Part shown: positions 45,665 to 53,540 of the stretch, in pieces
Layout of the letters: each line of letters starts with the position of its first letter
Numbering within the stretch: position 1 is the stretch's first letter
Source of the DNA: an uncultured Schlesneria sp.
Lineage (GTDB): Bacteria; Planctomycetota; Planctomycetia; Planctomycetales; Planctomycetaceae
DNA: 53,540 nucleotides
Assembly (NCBI GenBank): GCA_903858935.1
Contig: CAIOKO010000057.1
Coordinates: 1 to 53,540 of the forward strand
Direction: 5' to 3'
Program-made: the position numbers and the translations under genes
The notes under the pieces: generated by a model
What the model saw: the letters and a program-made list of their open reading frames with translations, nothing else
Told to the model about the DNA's origin: nothing
Database searches by the model: none

Positions 45665-47044
45665 TCACCCACCCGCGTCATCACCGGCCACTTCACCTAT
45701 CTGCTTCAGCTTGCGATACAACGTCTTTCGATCAAATCCCAAAATCTGAGCCGTCAGCGTCCGGTTCCCATGAGTGACCTTAAGCACATGCTTAATGTAC
45801 CGTCGTTCGACCTCTTCCATTTTGAACAGTTCCGAAGGATTGTTTCCACCCAGTTCCAGTTGGGTCCCTCGATAGTTCCGGATTTTGTCCGGAAGGTCGT
45901 CAACCGCAATCCGGTCAAACCGAGCCAGCGCTACAGCCCGTTCAATCGCATTCCTTAATTCGCGCACATTGCCCGGCCATTCGTAATCCAGCAGCTTCTG
46001 AGCGGTTGCGTCCGAGATGCCAATAATTTTCTTCCCGTTTCGAGACGCAAAATCTTCGAGATAATGCTGAGCCAGCAGCAACACATCTGTCCCGCGAGAT
46101 CGAAGTGGCGGTAATTTAATTTGGATCACGTTGACGCGGAAATAAAGATCCTCGCGGAATCGCTTCTCTTCAACTGCCGTTTCCAGATCTCGATTCGTTG
46201 CAGCAATCAATCGTACATCAAAGGGGACTTCCTTATCGCTGCCAACAGGTCGAACCGTTCGTTCTTCCAGGGCACGCAGCAACTTCGGTTGCAGCGAGAG
46301 AGGGAATTCTCCCAGTTCGTCCAGAAATAACGTGCCGCCGTCCGCTTGAAGGAACAATCCGCGCTGGTCGGATACTGCGTCAGTAAATGCTCCTCGCTTA
46401 TGTCCGAACAATTCGCTTTCCAAGAGCGATTCGGGAAGAGCCGCACAGTTAATCGCGACAAACGGTTTGGTCCTCCTGCGACTTTGTTCGTGAAGTGCTT
46501 TGGCGACCAGTTCCTTCCCTGTACCGCTTTCGCCGGTAATCAGGACTGACGTGTCGGTCTCGGCAATGCGACGAAGATCGTCAAAAAGGCGTCTCATCGC
46601 AGGACTTTCACCCAGCAGCTTTGAAAATCGATTCGCCTGTTGCACGCGATCACTCAGCAGCCGAACTTGTTCCGAGAGCGACCGGTGCTGAATGGCTCGT
46701 TCCAGTCGAATGGCCAGCAGATCCAGTTCAACCGGTTTGCTGACAAAGTCGTAGGCACCGGCTCGCATCGCAGCGACCGCTGTTTCCAGACTGCCGAATG
46801 CCGTCATGACAACGACCGGTATGTCTGGCCGATTGCCGACGATCCTTTCACACAATGCCAGTCCATTCAACCCCGGCATCTGCAGGTCGGTCAGAATCAC
46901 ATCGAATTGACTCTCTTCGATGGCCAGTAGCGCTTCTGCCGCCGATGTCCTCCATTCCGACTGAATATTGCGACATGCGAGATCCGCTTCGATCAGCTCA
47001 CACATGCTTTGATCATCGTCGACGATCAGGACTCGTCCTGGCAT
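45665..47044 (-). CDS. NtrC-like sigma-54 response regulator
   Basis: I start at ATG 47044 (MPGRVLIVDDD), giving 459 residues; the frame open to 47116 has no support. The receiver domain has DDD (9-11) and the phospho-accepting Asp53 (VILTDLQMPG). The AAA+ domain has GESGTGKE (Walker A), ESELFGHKRGAFTDA and GTLFLDELGE (Walker B). The sigma-54 contact loop reads GAFTDA, where the canonical motif is GAFTGA. A Fis-type helix-turn-helix (NRTLTAQILGFDRKTLYRKLKQIG) ends the protein. The start overlaps the sensor kinase by 19 bp, so they form a two-component system acting on sigma-54 promoters. Confidence 0.93.
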   Translation of the reverse strand: MPGRVLIVDDDQSMCELIEADLACRNIQSEWRTSAAEALLAIEESQFDVILTDLQMPGLNGLALCERIVGNRPDIPVVVMTAFGSLETAVAAMRAGAYDFVSKPVELDLLAIRLERAIQHRSLSEQVRLLSDRVQQANRFSKLLGESPAMRRLFDDLRRIAETDTSVLITGESGTGKELVAKALHEQSRRRTKPFVAINCAALPESLLESELFGHKRGAFTDAVSDQRGLFLQADGGTLFLDELGEFPLSLQPKLLRALEERTVRPVGSDKEVPFDVRLIAATNRDLETAVEEKRFREDLYFRVNVIQIKLPPLRSRGTDVLLLAQHYLEDFASRNGKKIIGISDATAQKLLDYEWPGNVRELRNAIERAVALARFDRIAVDDLPDKIRNYRGTQLELGGNNPSELFKMEEVERRYIKHVLKVTHGNRTLTAQILGFDRKTLYRKLKQIGEVAGDDAGG

Positions 47045-48501
47045 GGTTGTTTCCCTTCCGGAAGGTAAACCCGAAAATGGCTTCCGTGACCGAGCTTCGA
47101 TTTGACGTCGATCCAACCGCCGTGTTCCTGCACAATACCATACGCGATCGAGAGTCCAAGTCCTGTCCCCTGCCCGACATCTTTTGTCGTGACGAACGGT
47201 TCAAATAACCGGTTGAGAATCTCGTCCGGGATTCCATGACCAGTATCTTCTACCGACAGACAATAATCGTCCCGGACAGTCGTGTCTTTGGAAGGGGACT
47301 GAATATGTTCGCGTGAGACTCCCATCGTTACTCGACCGCCAGCGGGTGTCGCCTGAATCGCATTCATCACAAGGTTCGTCAGGACCTGTTGAATTTGTCC
47401 CGGATCGACACAGGCCGACATCGGTTCGGTCGCTTCGTTAATGATCAACTCGACTCCATGTTTGCGGCTGAGTGGATTCAGAATCTTCGACGTTTCGCGA
47501 ACGATCATCTGTAAGTCGACCGGGACGCGACGGGTTTTGCCACTGCGAGAAAAATCCAAGAGCTGACGAATAATATCCGCCATGCGTTCGGCTTGTGACT
47601 TGATGATCTGGGCACTCTCGACAATCGCGTCAGGAGCCAATCGCCCTGACGAGATCAGCGATGCCCGTCCCGTGACAACATTTAGCGGTGTCCCCAATTC
47701 ATGAGCGACTCCCGAGGCAAGCTGCCCAACGGTTCGCAGTCGATCCGAATGCCTTAATTGCTCGATGGTGGCAATTCTTGCGTCCGCTTCATGACGAATT
47801 TTCTGTTCGGACTCGGACAGGCTTTGGCACATCTGATTCAGCGTGTCCGCCAGTTCCGAGAGTTCGTCGCGACTGCGTAATTCGATAGGTTCCGAAAGAT
47901 CGCCTGTACTAACGCGACGAGCTTTGTCGATCAACCGTTTCAGTGGCCATCCGACCAGCCATATTCCCAGCAAAAGTGTCGCACCAATCGTGCTCAGAAC
48001 GACGATCGCGGTCAGCGCAATTTTTCGATAGATCGACGTCCAGACAAAATCATCTGTGACACTTAGTGGTTCAGACAATTCTAGCGCGCCAGGTCGCTGG
48101 CCGACATTGACTCCGACATACGTCACCAGAAATTGTCTTCCATCTCGCGTACGGTATTGCAATGTAACAGGTTCGCTGAGTGTCGATTGTCCGAGCTGAT
48201 CCGTCGGCGCGTGCGGACGGAATGTTTCAATGCCAGAGTCGTCGAGCCAGACCCAGCGAATCATGAGTAGACGCTCACGTTCGTTGGCGGCCTGGATCAG
48301 TGCGAGGGCGACATCCGGTCCTTGTCGTCGCCAGGCATCGGCGACGAGTTCTTTCATGGCACTACCGATTCGATACGCCTTTCGCTGTAATTCTTCTCGT
48401 AAGAAAGCGGATTCACGGCGCACTGAAAGATAAGCGTCCACGACCAGAATCAGGACGATCAAAGCGATCAGAGCAAACACTAGTTTGAACGTCAGCTTCA
48501 T
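47026..48501 (-). CDS. Membrane sensor histidine kinase
   Basis: A 491-residue kinase. TM1 (about 6-26) and TM2 (160-184) flank a periplasmic sensor domain of about 130 residues without a recognised fold. HAMP follows (185-237), then the dimerisation helix with phospho-His267 (ASGVAHELGTPLNVV) and the ATPase domain with N box (VMNAIQATPAGGRV), G1 (VEDTGHGIP) and G2 (GQGTGLGLSIAYGI). It resembles NtrB/ZraS-type sensors that pair with sigma-54 regulators. The 19-bp overlap with the downstream regulator gene supports this. The signal it senses is unknown. Confidence 0.92.
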   Translation of the reverse strand: MKLTFKLVFALIALIVLILVVDAYLSVRRESAFLREELQRKAYRIGSAMKELVADAWRRQGPDVALALIQAANERERLLMIRWVWLDDSGIETFRPHAPTDQLGQSTLSEPVTLQYRTRDGRQFLVTYVGVNVGQRPGALELSEPLSVTDDFVWTSIYRKIALTAIVVLSTIGATLLLGIWLVGWPLKRLIDKARRVSTGDLSEPIELRSRDELSELADTLNQMCQSLSESEQKIRHEADARIATIEQLRHSDRLRTVGQLASGVAHELGTPLNVVTGRASLISSGRLAPDAIVESAQIIKSQAERMADIIRQLLDFSRSGKTRRVPVDLQMIVRETSKILNPLSRKHGVELIINEATEPMSACVDPGQIQQVLTNLVMNAIQATPAGGRVTMGVSREHIQSPSKDTTVRDDYCLSVEDTGHGIPDEILNRLFEPFVTTKDVGQGTGLGLSIAYGIVQEHGGWIDVKSKLGHGSHFRVYLPEGKQPCQDES

Positions 48502-48670
48502 GGAAATTGTTCTTGGACAAACAATGGAAAAACGAGCCTAGGTACCACTGTTTCGGGGTCTTCGGTGAAGAAGTGGCTTCGCCTTTTGCTTAACCGCAGA
48601 GCACTTCTTGACCGCAGACGTTCAAGCAGTGACACATCCCTTACGGTCCATCGTACTACAAACGACACCA

Positions 48671-48718
48671 AAAAACGGGGACTTGCTCCGAGTCTCAGAG
48701 GTGCCTGTCCCCGTTTTT
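48671..48718 (-). terminator. Distal terminator of the ribosomal operon
   Basis: A 12-bp stem (48671-48682 with 48707-48718; core cggggac/gtccccg). T-runs occur on both sides, so it could work in either direction. On the minus strand it backs up the stronger terminator just before it. Confidence 0.65.
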
Positions 48719-48735
48719 TTGCAATCTGCAAAAAA

Positions 48736-48770
48736 ATCACCCCGCTCGGAACGAATTCCGGCGGGGTGAT
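48736..48770 (-). terminator. Terminator after rpsI
   Basis: A perfect 10-bp stem (atcaccccgc at 48736-48745, gcggggtgat at 48761-48770) with a 15-nt loop, followed on the minus strand by a run of T (TTTTTTTGC). It starts about 55 bp past the rpsI stop. The stretch from here to the kinase start at 48501 has no gene. Confidence 0.85.
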
Positions 48771-48824
48771 GTATTAAGCTAAGTCAACCATTTCGCAGTG
48801 AGTCCACTTGCGAAACATATTTGA

Positions 48825-49346
48825 TTATCGTTTGGAGAACTGAGGCGAACGACGAGCTTTCTTGAAGCCGTATTTCTTACGTTCGACCATTCGGCTGTCT
48901 CGAGTCAAGAATCCGTTTTCACTGAGCAACGCGTGAAAACTTGGGTTCAAAGCTTCGAGAGCACGAGCGATACCCATGACGATGGCGCCGGTCTGACCGG
49001 TCGTGCCACCACCGTTAACGCGAACCCACAAATCGACCTGACCGAGCTTTTCAGTTGCTCGCAAAGGAGCTTCGATCATTTGCAGGTCGCGAATATTGTT
49101 GAAATACTCTTCCAGCCGACGACCATTGATCGACGTCGCACCGTTGCCAGCTTTCAATCGGACGCGAGCGACCGAGGTCTTACGGCGTCCAGTGCCGATC
49201 GCAACCCCGTTACGATCCAGCTTGCCGTGAATCTTCACGACCCGTGGTTCAGGCGCAACAACAACCGGTTCGGCAGCTGTCGAAAAATTGAGTTCAGTAG
49301 CAGTAGCAACAGGAGTCGTCGTGTCGTCCATCGGATCCATGCTCAA
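48825..49346 (-). CDS. rpsI: 30S ribosomal protein S9
   Basis: A 173-residue protein of the small ribosomal subunit, whose basic C-terminus reaches the P-site. Family features are ATGTGRRKTSVARVRLKAG-like GTGRRKTSVARVRL (about 52-65), INGRRLEEYF, the VNGGGTTGQTGAIVMGIARAL segment, and the terminal SRMVERKKYGFKKARRSPQFSKR motif. It is longer than typical S9 (about 130) because of an acidic, Thr/Val-rich N-terminal extension of about 40 residues. It follows rplM by 82 bp, the conserved order. Confidence 0.96.
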   Translation of the reverse strand: MSMDPMDDTTTPVATATELNFSTAAEPVVVAPEPRVVKIHGKLDRNGVAIGTGRRKTSVARVRLKAGNGATSINGRRLEEYFNNIRDLQMIEAPLRATEKLGQVDLWVRVNGGGTTGQTGAIVMGIARALEALNPSFHALLSENGFLTRDSRMVERKKYGFKKARRSPQFSKR

Positions 49347-49428
49347 CGGAAATGTTTCAGAAAAAAGAGACTTATCTTATGCGGCAGGACAGTGTGTCAG
49401 GCCAGGCATCAGGCTTGAATGCTTCCGA

Positions 49429-49935
49429 TTATTTCGGAAGTAAATAAGCGGGCAGCGGTTCTGGCTGTTGGGCCTGATGAGTATGTTCCGGGCCAACAAA
49501 CAGCTTGAGTTTCGCAAGCATATGAGTCGCAAGTGCATTCTTTGGAAGCATTCGCTTCACAGCCAACCGCAACAATTCCGTAGGGTTCTTTTCCCACAGA
49601 TTAATCGCAGGGATATTTCGTTGACCGCTGGGCCAGCCGGTAAACCACTGATAGCTCTTCTTGGCCATCTTGGTCGTGTAGTGTGGATAAGTCGGATGAA
49701 CCATCTGACCACCCGAGAATCGAACTTTGTCTGCATTGACGACAATGACATAGTCACCCGTATCAACGTGTGGCGTATAGTCAGGTCGGTGTTTGCCCAT
49801 GAGTATCGTGGCCAATCGAGTCGCCAAGCGACCGACTGTCATTCCTTCGGCATCTACGACAAACCACTTTGCCTGGTGGTTTCCAGTAGGCCCACGATCA
49901 GAGGCTTTCAAAAACGTCGTGCGGGGAGCAATCAC
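49429..49935 (-). CDS. rplM: 50S ribosomal protein L13
   Basis: A large-subunit protein. Family features include AKWFVVDAEGMTVGRLATRLATILMGK-type sequence early on, YTPHVDTGDYVIVVNADKV, the YQWFTGWPSGQRN segment, AVKRMLPKNALATHMLAKLKLFVGPEHTHQAQ and a short tail. No ATG is available; GTG codons at 49977, 49950 and 49935 are candidates. I prefer 49935 because homologues begin near IAPRTTFLKA and AAGG lies about 8 nt upstream. It is the first gene of the rplM-rpsI pair. Confidence 0.93.
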   Translation of the reverse strand: MIAPRTTFLKASDRGPTGNHQAKWFVVDAEGMTVGRLATRLATILMGKHRPDYTPHVDTGDYVIVVNADKVRFSGGQMVHPTYPHYTTKMAKKSYQWFTGWPSGQRNIPAINLWEKNPTELLRLAVKRMLPKNALATHMLAKLKLFVGPEHTHQAQQPEPLPAYLLPK

Positions 49936-50091
49936 AACTTCAACCTTCACCGAAATTTCGCAAATACAAAAAGACACCCACCCAGAAATTTGGGGAACGA
50001 AGAATTTAGCGACTTACTCCCTGTCGATCAACCGACTTGCCGAAGAATTGGCGTCATTAATCCATTTTCTCGCATATTTCTCGTCGTATCT

Positions 50092-50117
50092 CGTTCCCAA
50101 ACTCCAGTTTGGGAACG
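50092..50117. repeat. Dispersed hairpin CGTTCCCAAACT...AGTTTGGGAACG
   Basis: Perfect 12-bp arms (50092-50103 and 50106-50117) with a 2-nt loop. As I recall this motif is widespread between genes in planctomycetes and cyanobacteria and is often translated as the spurious peptide RSQTPVWER, as in the frame that crosses it here. Confidence 0.7.
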
Positions 50118-50246
50118 CCTTTCCTTAAAGCTCTGCTTTGCTCGTTGCAATTGCGTAAATGGCAAAAGTCATTTTTTAGTAGTGGTTTATGGCGAATCGA
50201 CGGCCTGCTGCCTCGAATCGCGAGTAAATCAATTGAATTAGAGGGG

Positions 50247-50278
50247 ATCCACGAATCTCACTAATTTTCACGAATTGA
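50247..50278. repeat. CACGAATCTCACTAA repeat, copy 3 of the dispersed family
   Basis: The segment resembles, in reverse complement, 29554-29582 and part of 23831-23860. It lies in the spacer upstream of the second DUF1501 gene. It has no coding potential. Confidence 0.5.
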
Positions 50279-50538
50279 AGACAACTGACTCAAATAGAAC
50301 TCGCTAACTCATCCTTAAAAAACATTCAGGATTTCCGTGTGGTTTTTCCGGATCGTTTATTCGTCAGATGTTATGTTTAAAACTCCCGGAGCCTTTCTTA
50401 TGCCGCGGAAGCAAAGGTTCGACGAGGTGCGTTCCGAGGCTGGAACTTGGGAACGATTGGAAATACCACGTTCAGTCTGGCGATCGGCCGCTAACCATGC
50501 GAGAATCAAAATCGAGAAATCCTGAAGGATGGACTTGG

Positions 50539-52032
50539 ATGCTGCGAATCTTGGGAAGTAAGAAACGCCTCTGCAACGGAATCACGCGACGTGATCTGCT
50601 TCACGTCGGCGGAATCGGTGCCTTGGGACTTGGACTCAATACGGTAGCGCAGACTTCAATAACGGCATCTGGCTTGAGCCACGAAAAACCACGAGCCAAG
50701 TCGTGCATTTTCGTATTTCTGTTCGGTTCGCCCCCTCAGCACGAAACGTTCGATCCCAAGCCGCTGGCACCTGCTCAAATCCAGGGTGAGATGAAGGCCA
50801 TCGACACCGCGGTGCATGGCCTTCAAATCGGCGAAGGGCTGCCAAAAATTGCGCAGATCACCGATCGCCTGACCGTTGTCCGTTCGATGACGCACGAGTA
50901 CCCGATCCACTGTTGCGCCTACGTCATGACTGGAATGCCAACCTATAACATTCCACTGGAAACAAATCCGCGATCACCTGAACATTGGCCGTATCTCGGC
51001 TCGGTCGTCGATTACCTTGATGGACGCCGGTCCGGTCTGCGGTCCCCTTCCCTTCCCCGTAACATCGGCCTTCCGTGGCGATTCTGTTCGAAAGGGAGTT
51101 CCCCCGATCAGGCGGGGCCGTACGCGGCATTTCTCGGTAACGGTTACGACCCGTTCTGGACCGATTTTACCGGGCAAGGAACCGTCGTCGTTCCCAAACT
51201 GGCCGATGGTCAGACGGAACAAGTGCGCGATCCACACGGCGGGATCGGAGACGCCGCCCGGTTTCAACTTTCACAAGGTTGCCAACTCCCTGATGATCTG
51301 TCGTCACGTCGGTTTGACGCCAGGGTTCGTCTGCTTCAGCAATTCGATGCCTCAAGAACCGCGCTGGACCGTTCGGCCGAATTCGGCAACTACGATGCTC
51401 ATCAGCAACGAGCGATGTCGTTAATCGGTTCCAACCGAATCCGTGAGGCGATCGACGTCGGCCGCGAATCTCCCGCGATGCGCGAGCGATACGGTATGAA
51501 CCTGTTTGGCCAGTCCTGTCTGGCGGCGCGACGTCTGGTCGAAGCGGGGGCTCGCTTCGTCTCCGTCTTCTGGGACCCGTTCGGCCCGCACGGAGCTTCC
51601 GTCTGGGATACTCATTCGAATCATTTCCCACGTCTGAAGAATTATCTGCTGCCGGTCTTTGATCAAAGTTATTCCGCTCTTATCAGGGACCTGGACGATC
51701 ATGGTCTGCTCGACGAGACACTGGTGCTGTGCACGAGCGAACATGGCCGAACCCCGCAAATCGATTCCGGTCCGGTCGGAGGCGCTCGTCATCACTGGTC
51801 AAGAGCTTATTCATCGGTCTTTGCTGGCGGCGGGATGGCGAGTGGAAAAATCGTTGGCCAGACCGACGCCATCGCAGGTGATGTTGTCGATACACCGATT
51901 TCCCCCAAGGACATGCAAGCGACGGCGTATCACCTGCTCGGTTACGACGAATCGACCACCATCCCCGACCAACAAGGCCGACCACACCCCATCGCAGGCG
52001 ATGGTCGAGTTAGACCGGAATTACTCAGCTAG
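50539..52032 (+). CDS. DUF1501 protein (second copy)
   Basis: I start at ATG 50539, where AAGGA lies about 10 nt upstream and the twin-arginine signal then falls at the N-terminus: ITRRDLLHVGGIGALGLGL (about 19-37); the frame is open further to 50368. The product is 497 residues, with PPQHETFDPKP, a GxxSxWGRLR-like GLPKIAQITDRLTVVRSMTHEY segment, RYGMNLFGQSCLAARRLVEAGARFVSV, TLVLCTSEHGRTP and GGARHHWSRAYSSVFAGGGM. Unlike the copy at 27.9 kb it has no PSD1 gene beside it; the next gene, 31 bp on, is an alpha/beta hydrolase. Confidence 0.9.
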   Translation: MLRILGSKKRLCNGITRRDLLHVGGIGALGLGLNTVAQTSITASGLSHEKPRAKSCIFVFLFGSPPQHETFDPKPLAPAQIQGEMKAIDTAVHGLQIGEGLPKIAQITDRLTVVRSMTHEYPIHCCAYVMTGMPTYNIPLETNPRSPEHWPYLGSVVDYLDGRRSGLRSPSLPRNIGLPWRFCSKGSSPDQAGPYAAFLGNGYDPFWTDFTGQGTVVVPKLADGQTEQVRDPHGGIGDAARFQLSQGCQLPDDLSSRRFDARVRLLQQFDASRTALDRSAEFGNYDAHQQRAMSLIGSNRIREAIDVGRESPAMRERYGMNLFGQSCLAARRLVEAGARFVSVFWDPFGPHGASVWDTHSNHFPRLKNYLLPVFDQSYSALIRDLDDHGLLDETLVLCTSEHGRTPQIDSGPVGGARHHWSRAYSSVFAGGGMASGKIVGQTDAIAGDVVDTPISPKDMQATAYHLLGYDESTTIPDQQGRPHPIAGDGRVRPELLS

Positions 52033-52063
52033 ATGTCGAGCAAAATAGCCAAAGAGGAATCCC

Positions 52064-52900
52064 ATGACGAGACAACATACAAATCATTGGGTCCTAATTC
52101 TAGTTTGCACGTTGGCCTTTAATTTTGCGGATTTCGCAGCCATTGCCGACGACGATCCGGTGAAGAAATTAATTCTTCCCGGCCATTCGTTTCTCGTCGA
52201 AGGTCGCCCGGCGTTTATCCTCACCCCCAAGGGAGATCCTCCGGTAAATGGCTCACGGCCCTGGGTCATGTACGCACCGACGTTAGCCGGATATCCCGAC
52301 GAGCACGAGAAGTGGATGCACACTCAGTTTCTGGACGCGGGAATTGCCGTCGCCGGGATCGATGTTGGGGAAGGCTACGGCAGCCCCAAAGCACGCCAGC
52401 TTTTCACCGCGTTCTACAACGAGATGACCAAAAATCGCGGTTTCGCAGCAAAGCCCTGCATGTTAGGCCGCAGCCGCGGCGGCCTGTGGGTTACCAGTTG
52501 GGCCTGTGAAAATACCGACAAGGTCGCAGGAATTGCCGGCATTTACCCCGTCTTCGATTTCCGCACCTACCCCGGCCTGACGAACGCCGCCCCCGCCTAC
52601 GACCTGACCCCTGAACAACTGACCGAACGGCAAGCCGAGTTCAATCCAATCGAGCAAGTCTCGAGACTTGCCAAATCGAAGATCCCGGCGTTGTTCATCC
52701 ACGGAGACGAGGACACGGTCGTCCCATTGAAAGAAAACTCTGCCGAATTTGTGGTAAGGTACAAACAAGATAACGCCGAAAGTGCGGTCAAGTTAATCGT
52801 CGCAAAAGGCCAGGGCCACAATTACTGGGAAGGCTTCTTCCGCTGTCAGGAATTAGTTGATTTCACTATCGCTCGAGCCAAAATCGGAGTGAATCCGTAA
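52064..52900 (+). CDS. Secreted alpha/beta hydrolase
   Basis: A 278-residue protein with a signal peptide (about 1-28). The nucleophile elbow is LGRSRGGL with Ser137. The acid is probably Asp226 in IHGDEDTVVPL and the base is the His of GQGHNYWEG (about 257). This is the prolyl-oligopeptidase/dienelactone-hydrolase type of fold, and the enzyme is likely an esterase or peptidase acting outside the cytoplasm. It follows the DUF1501 gene by 31 bp on the same strand, so the two are probably one operon. Confidence 0.85.
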   Translation: MTRQHTNHWVLILVCTLAFNFADFAAIADDDPVKKLILPGHSFLVEGRPAFILTPKGDPPVNGSRPWVMYAPTLAGYPDEHEKWMHTQFLDAGIAVAGIDVGEGYGSPKARQLFTAFYNEMTKNRGFAAKPCMLGRSRGGLWVTSWACENTDKVAGIAGIYPVFDFRTYPGLTNAAPAYDLTPEQLTERQAEFNPIEQVSRLAKSKIPALFIHGDEDTVVPLKENSAEFVVRYKQDNAESAVKLIVAKGQGHNYWEGFFRCQELVDFTIARAKIGVNP

Positions 52901-52935
52901 TGCCCGGCAAGCCACTGTTTCGCCGAAGATGCCCA

Positions 52936-53540
52936 GAGGTTATTTCAAAACCCAAATTTGCAATAAATACTATGGCAGGCAATTTGCATACCAATGAGGG
53001 AGAAAGGAGACCCTCGCATGCATTTTACCCTGTCACAATGGCCCCGACGACGGCGGCCGAACACGACAGGGTCCAGGACGGCCCCGAAACCTTTTATTAC
53101 CGATGTCCAATGGAATCTGATCAAAGACTTATTTGAAACCCCGGAACCATCCCCTGAAGGAGGTCGTCCACGCGTTGACTCTCGAAGGTGTATGGAAGGC
53201 GTTCTTTGGGTGTTGAAGACGGGTGCTCGATGGCAAGATTTACCAGAACGATATCCCTCTTTTGCAACTTGCTAGCGACGACATAAAGAATGGACGGAGG
53301 CCGGATTGCTCGTCCTCGCATGGGAAAGGCTGATCAAGGTCATGGACCGGCGAAAACTACTGGACTGGTCGCAGGCAATGGGTGATGGCACCTTTTCGCC
53401 TGCAAAAAAAGGGGTTCTGAAGTGGGTAAGACCAAGAAAGGCAAAGGAACAAAACTCATGCTGATGACGGATGCTCAGGGAATCCCCATCTCGGCATTCA
53501 CAACGTCGGCTCAGACGGCCGAAGTCAATACGATTGAGAC
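52936..53540 (+). mobile_element. IS5/IS427-type insertion sequence (partial, runs off the right end)
   Basis: The left boundary is inferred at 52936, where gaggttatttcaaaaccc has the look of an IS427-type terminal repeat; the other end is outside the window, so it cannot be confirmed. It lies 35 bp after the alpha/beta hydrolase stop. The transposase inside it is disrupted. Confidence 0.6.
53018..53540 (+). pseudogene. IS5/IS427-type transposase with in-frame stop, partial
   Basis: The first part reads FITDVQWNLIKDLFETPEP then GGRPRVDSRRCMEGVLWVLKTGARWQDLPERYPS, the DUF4096-like N-terminus of IS427 transposases. The frame then meets TAG at 53273-53275 where homologues have Trp in a TCWRR motif, a likely TGG-to-TAG change. 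After the stop the same frame continues RRHKEWTEAGLLVLAWERL...DWSQAMGDGTFSPAKKG. At the A7G4 run (53404-53414) a -1 shift is needed to continue GSEVGKTKKGKGTKLMLMTDAQG. The shift may be programmed, as in relatives; the stop is not. The start is ATG 53018 or 52994. Confidence 0.8.

Larger units (their letters stand above)
49978..50538. other. Intergenic region with dispersed repeats
   Basis: The region between rplM and the second DUF1501 gene; they diverge, so both promoters lie here. A perfect hairpin occurs at 50092-50117 and a CACGAATCTCACTAA-type repeat at 50247-50278, each listed or discussed separately. No gene is recognised. Confidence 0.45.

Noticed and set aside
45196-45777. A 193-codon plus-strand frame
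   Set aside because: It runs through the long hairpin and other repeats and then into the antisense of the regulator gene.
49468-50241. A 257-codon plus-strand frame
   Set aside because: It is antisense to rplM and then passes through the SRSQTPVWER dispersed repeat, a known source of spurious frames.

Overview
The window looks like a chromosomal stretch of a planctomycete (Planctomycetota). The lineage call rests on family content. There is a fused planctomycete cytochrome c / DUF1549 / DUF1553 protein followed by a DUF1501 protein, and a second DUF1501 gene further on. A DUF1559 prepilin-like protein carries the H-X9-DG motif, and a protein-kinase-like gene has the N-terminal module common to planctomycete Ser/Thr kinases. 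Short hairpin-type repeats are scattered between the genes. No rRNA, tRNA or CRISPR array was recognised. All family names come from reading the translations; no database search was run.

Layout. 0-2 kb: the edge of an ISAs1-like insertion sequence, then a secreted parallel beta-helix protein. 2.4-8 kb: an archaeal-type phosphoglycerate mutase and a secreted tandem cyclase-family protein, converging on a pseudokinase/beta-helix membrane protein. 8-11.5 kb: a site-2 protease, thiG and thiS, and a DUF1559 protein ended by a clear terminator. 11.5-16.3 kb: an FHA gene overlapping a lactate-racemase-like gene, divergent from an SPFH-GYF_2 protein, then a one-PDZ HtrA protease. 16.5-21.6 kb: a sulfate uptake cluster (cysA, cysW, cysT, sbp) preceded by an Rrf2-type regulator with three IscR-like cysteines. 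22-24.1 kb: a repeat-rich stretch with a stand-alone DUF4062 gene. 24.1-29.3 kb: the PSD1-type cytochrome and its DUF1501 partner. 29.7-37.8 kb: a mixed set with a histone-deacetylase-like hydrolase, thiC, a CE15-like esterase, an NfeD-like membrane protein and a MOSC protein. 37.7-43.2 kb: an OleC-like adenylating enzyme, gyrA and a VOC protein. 43.5-48.5 kb: a DegP-type protease and an NtrC-like regulator with its sensor kinase. 48.8-50 kb: rplM-rpsI. 50.5-53 kb: a second DUF1501 protein and an alpha/beta hydrolase. 52.9 kb to the end: a damaged IS5/IS427-type transposase.

How genes work together. The Rrf2 regulator and the four transport genes form one sulfur-acquisition locus. thiS-thiG and thiC supply two arms of thiamine synthesis from separate places, with no TPP riboswitch seen. 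The sensor kinase and regulator genes overlap and form a two-component system. rplM-rpsI is the standard ribosomal pair with tandem terminators. The PSD1/DUF1501 pair is the usual planctomycete arrangement of unknown function.

The least ordinary items are the pseudokinase with an extracytoplasmic beta-helix, the GyrA with non-canonical quinolone-region residues and an acidic insertion in its C-terminal domain, the overlapping FHA/LarA-like pair, the degenerate tandem cyclase protein, and several families of intergenic inverted repeats, two of them with arms of about 30 bp.
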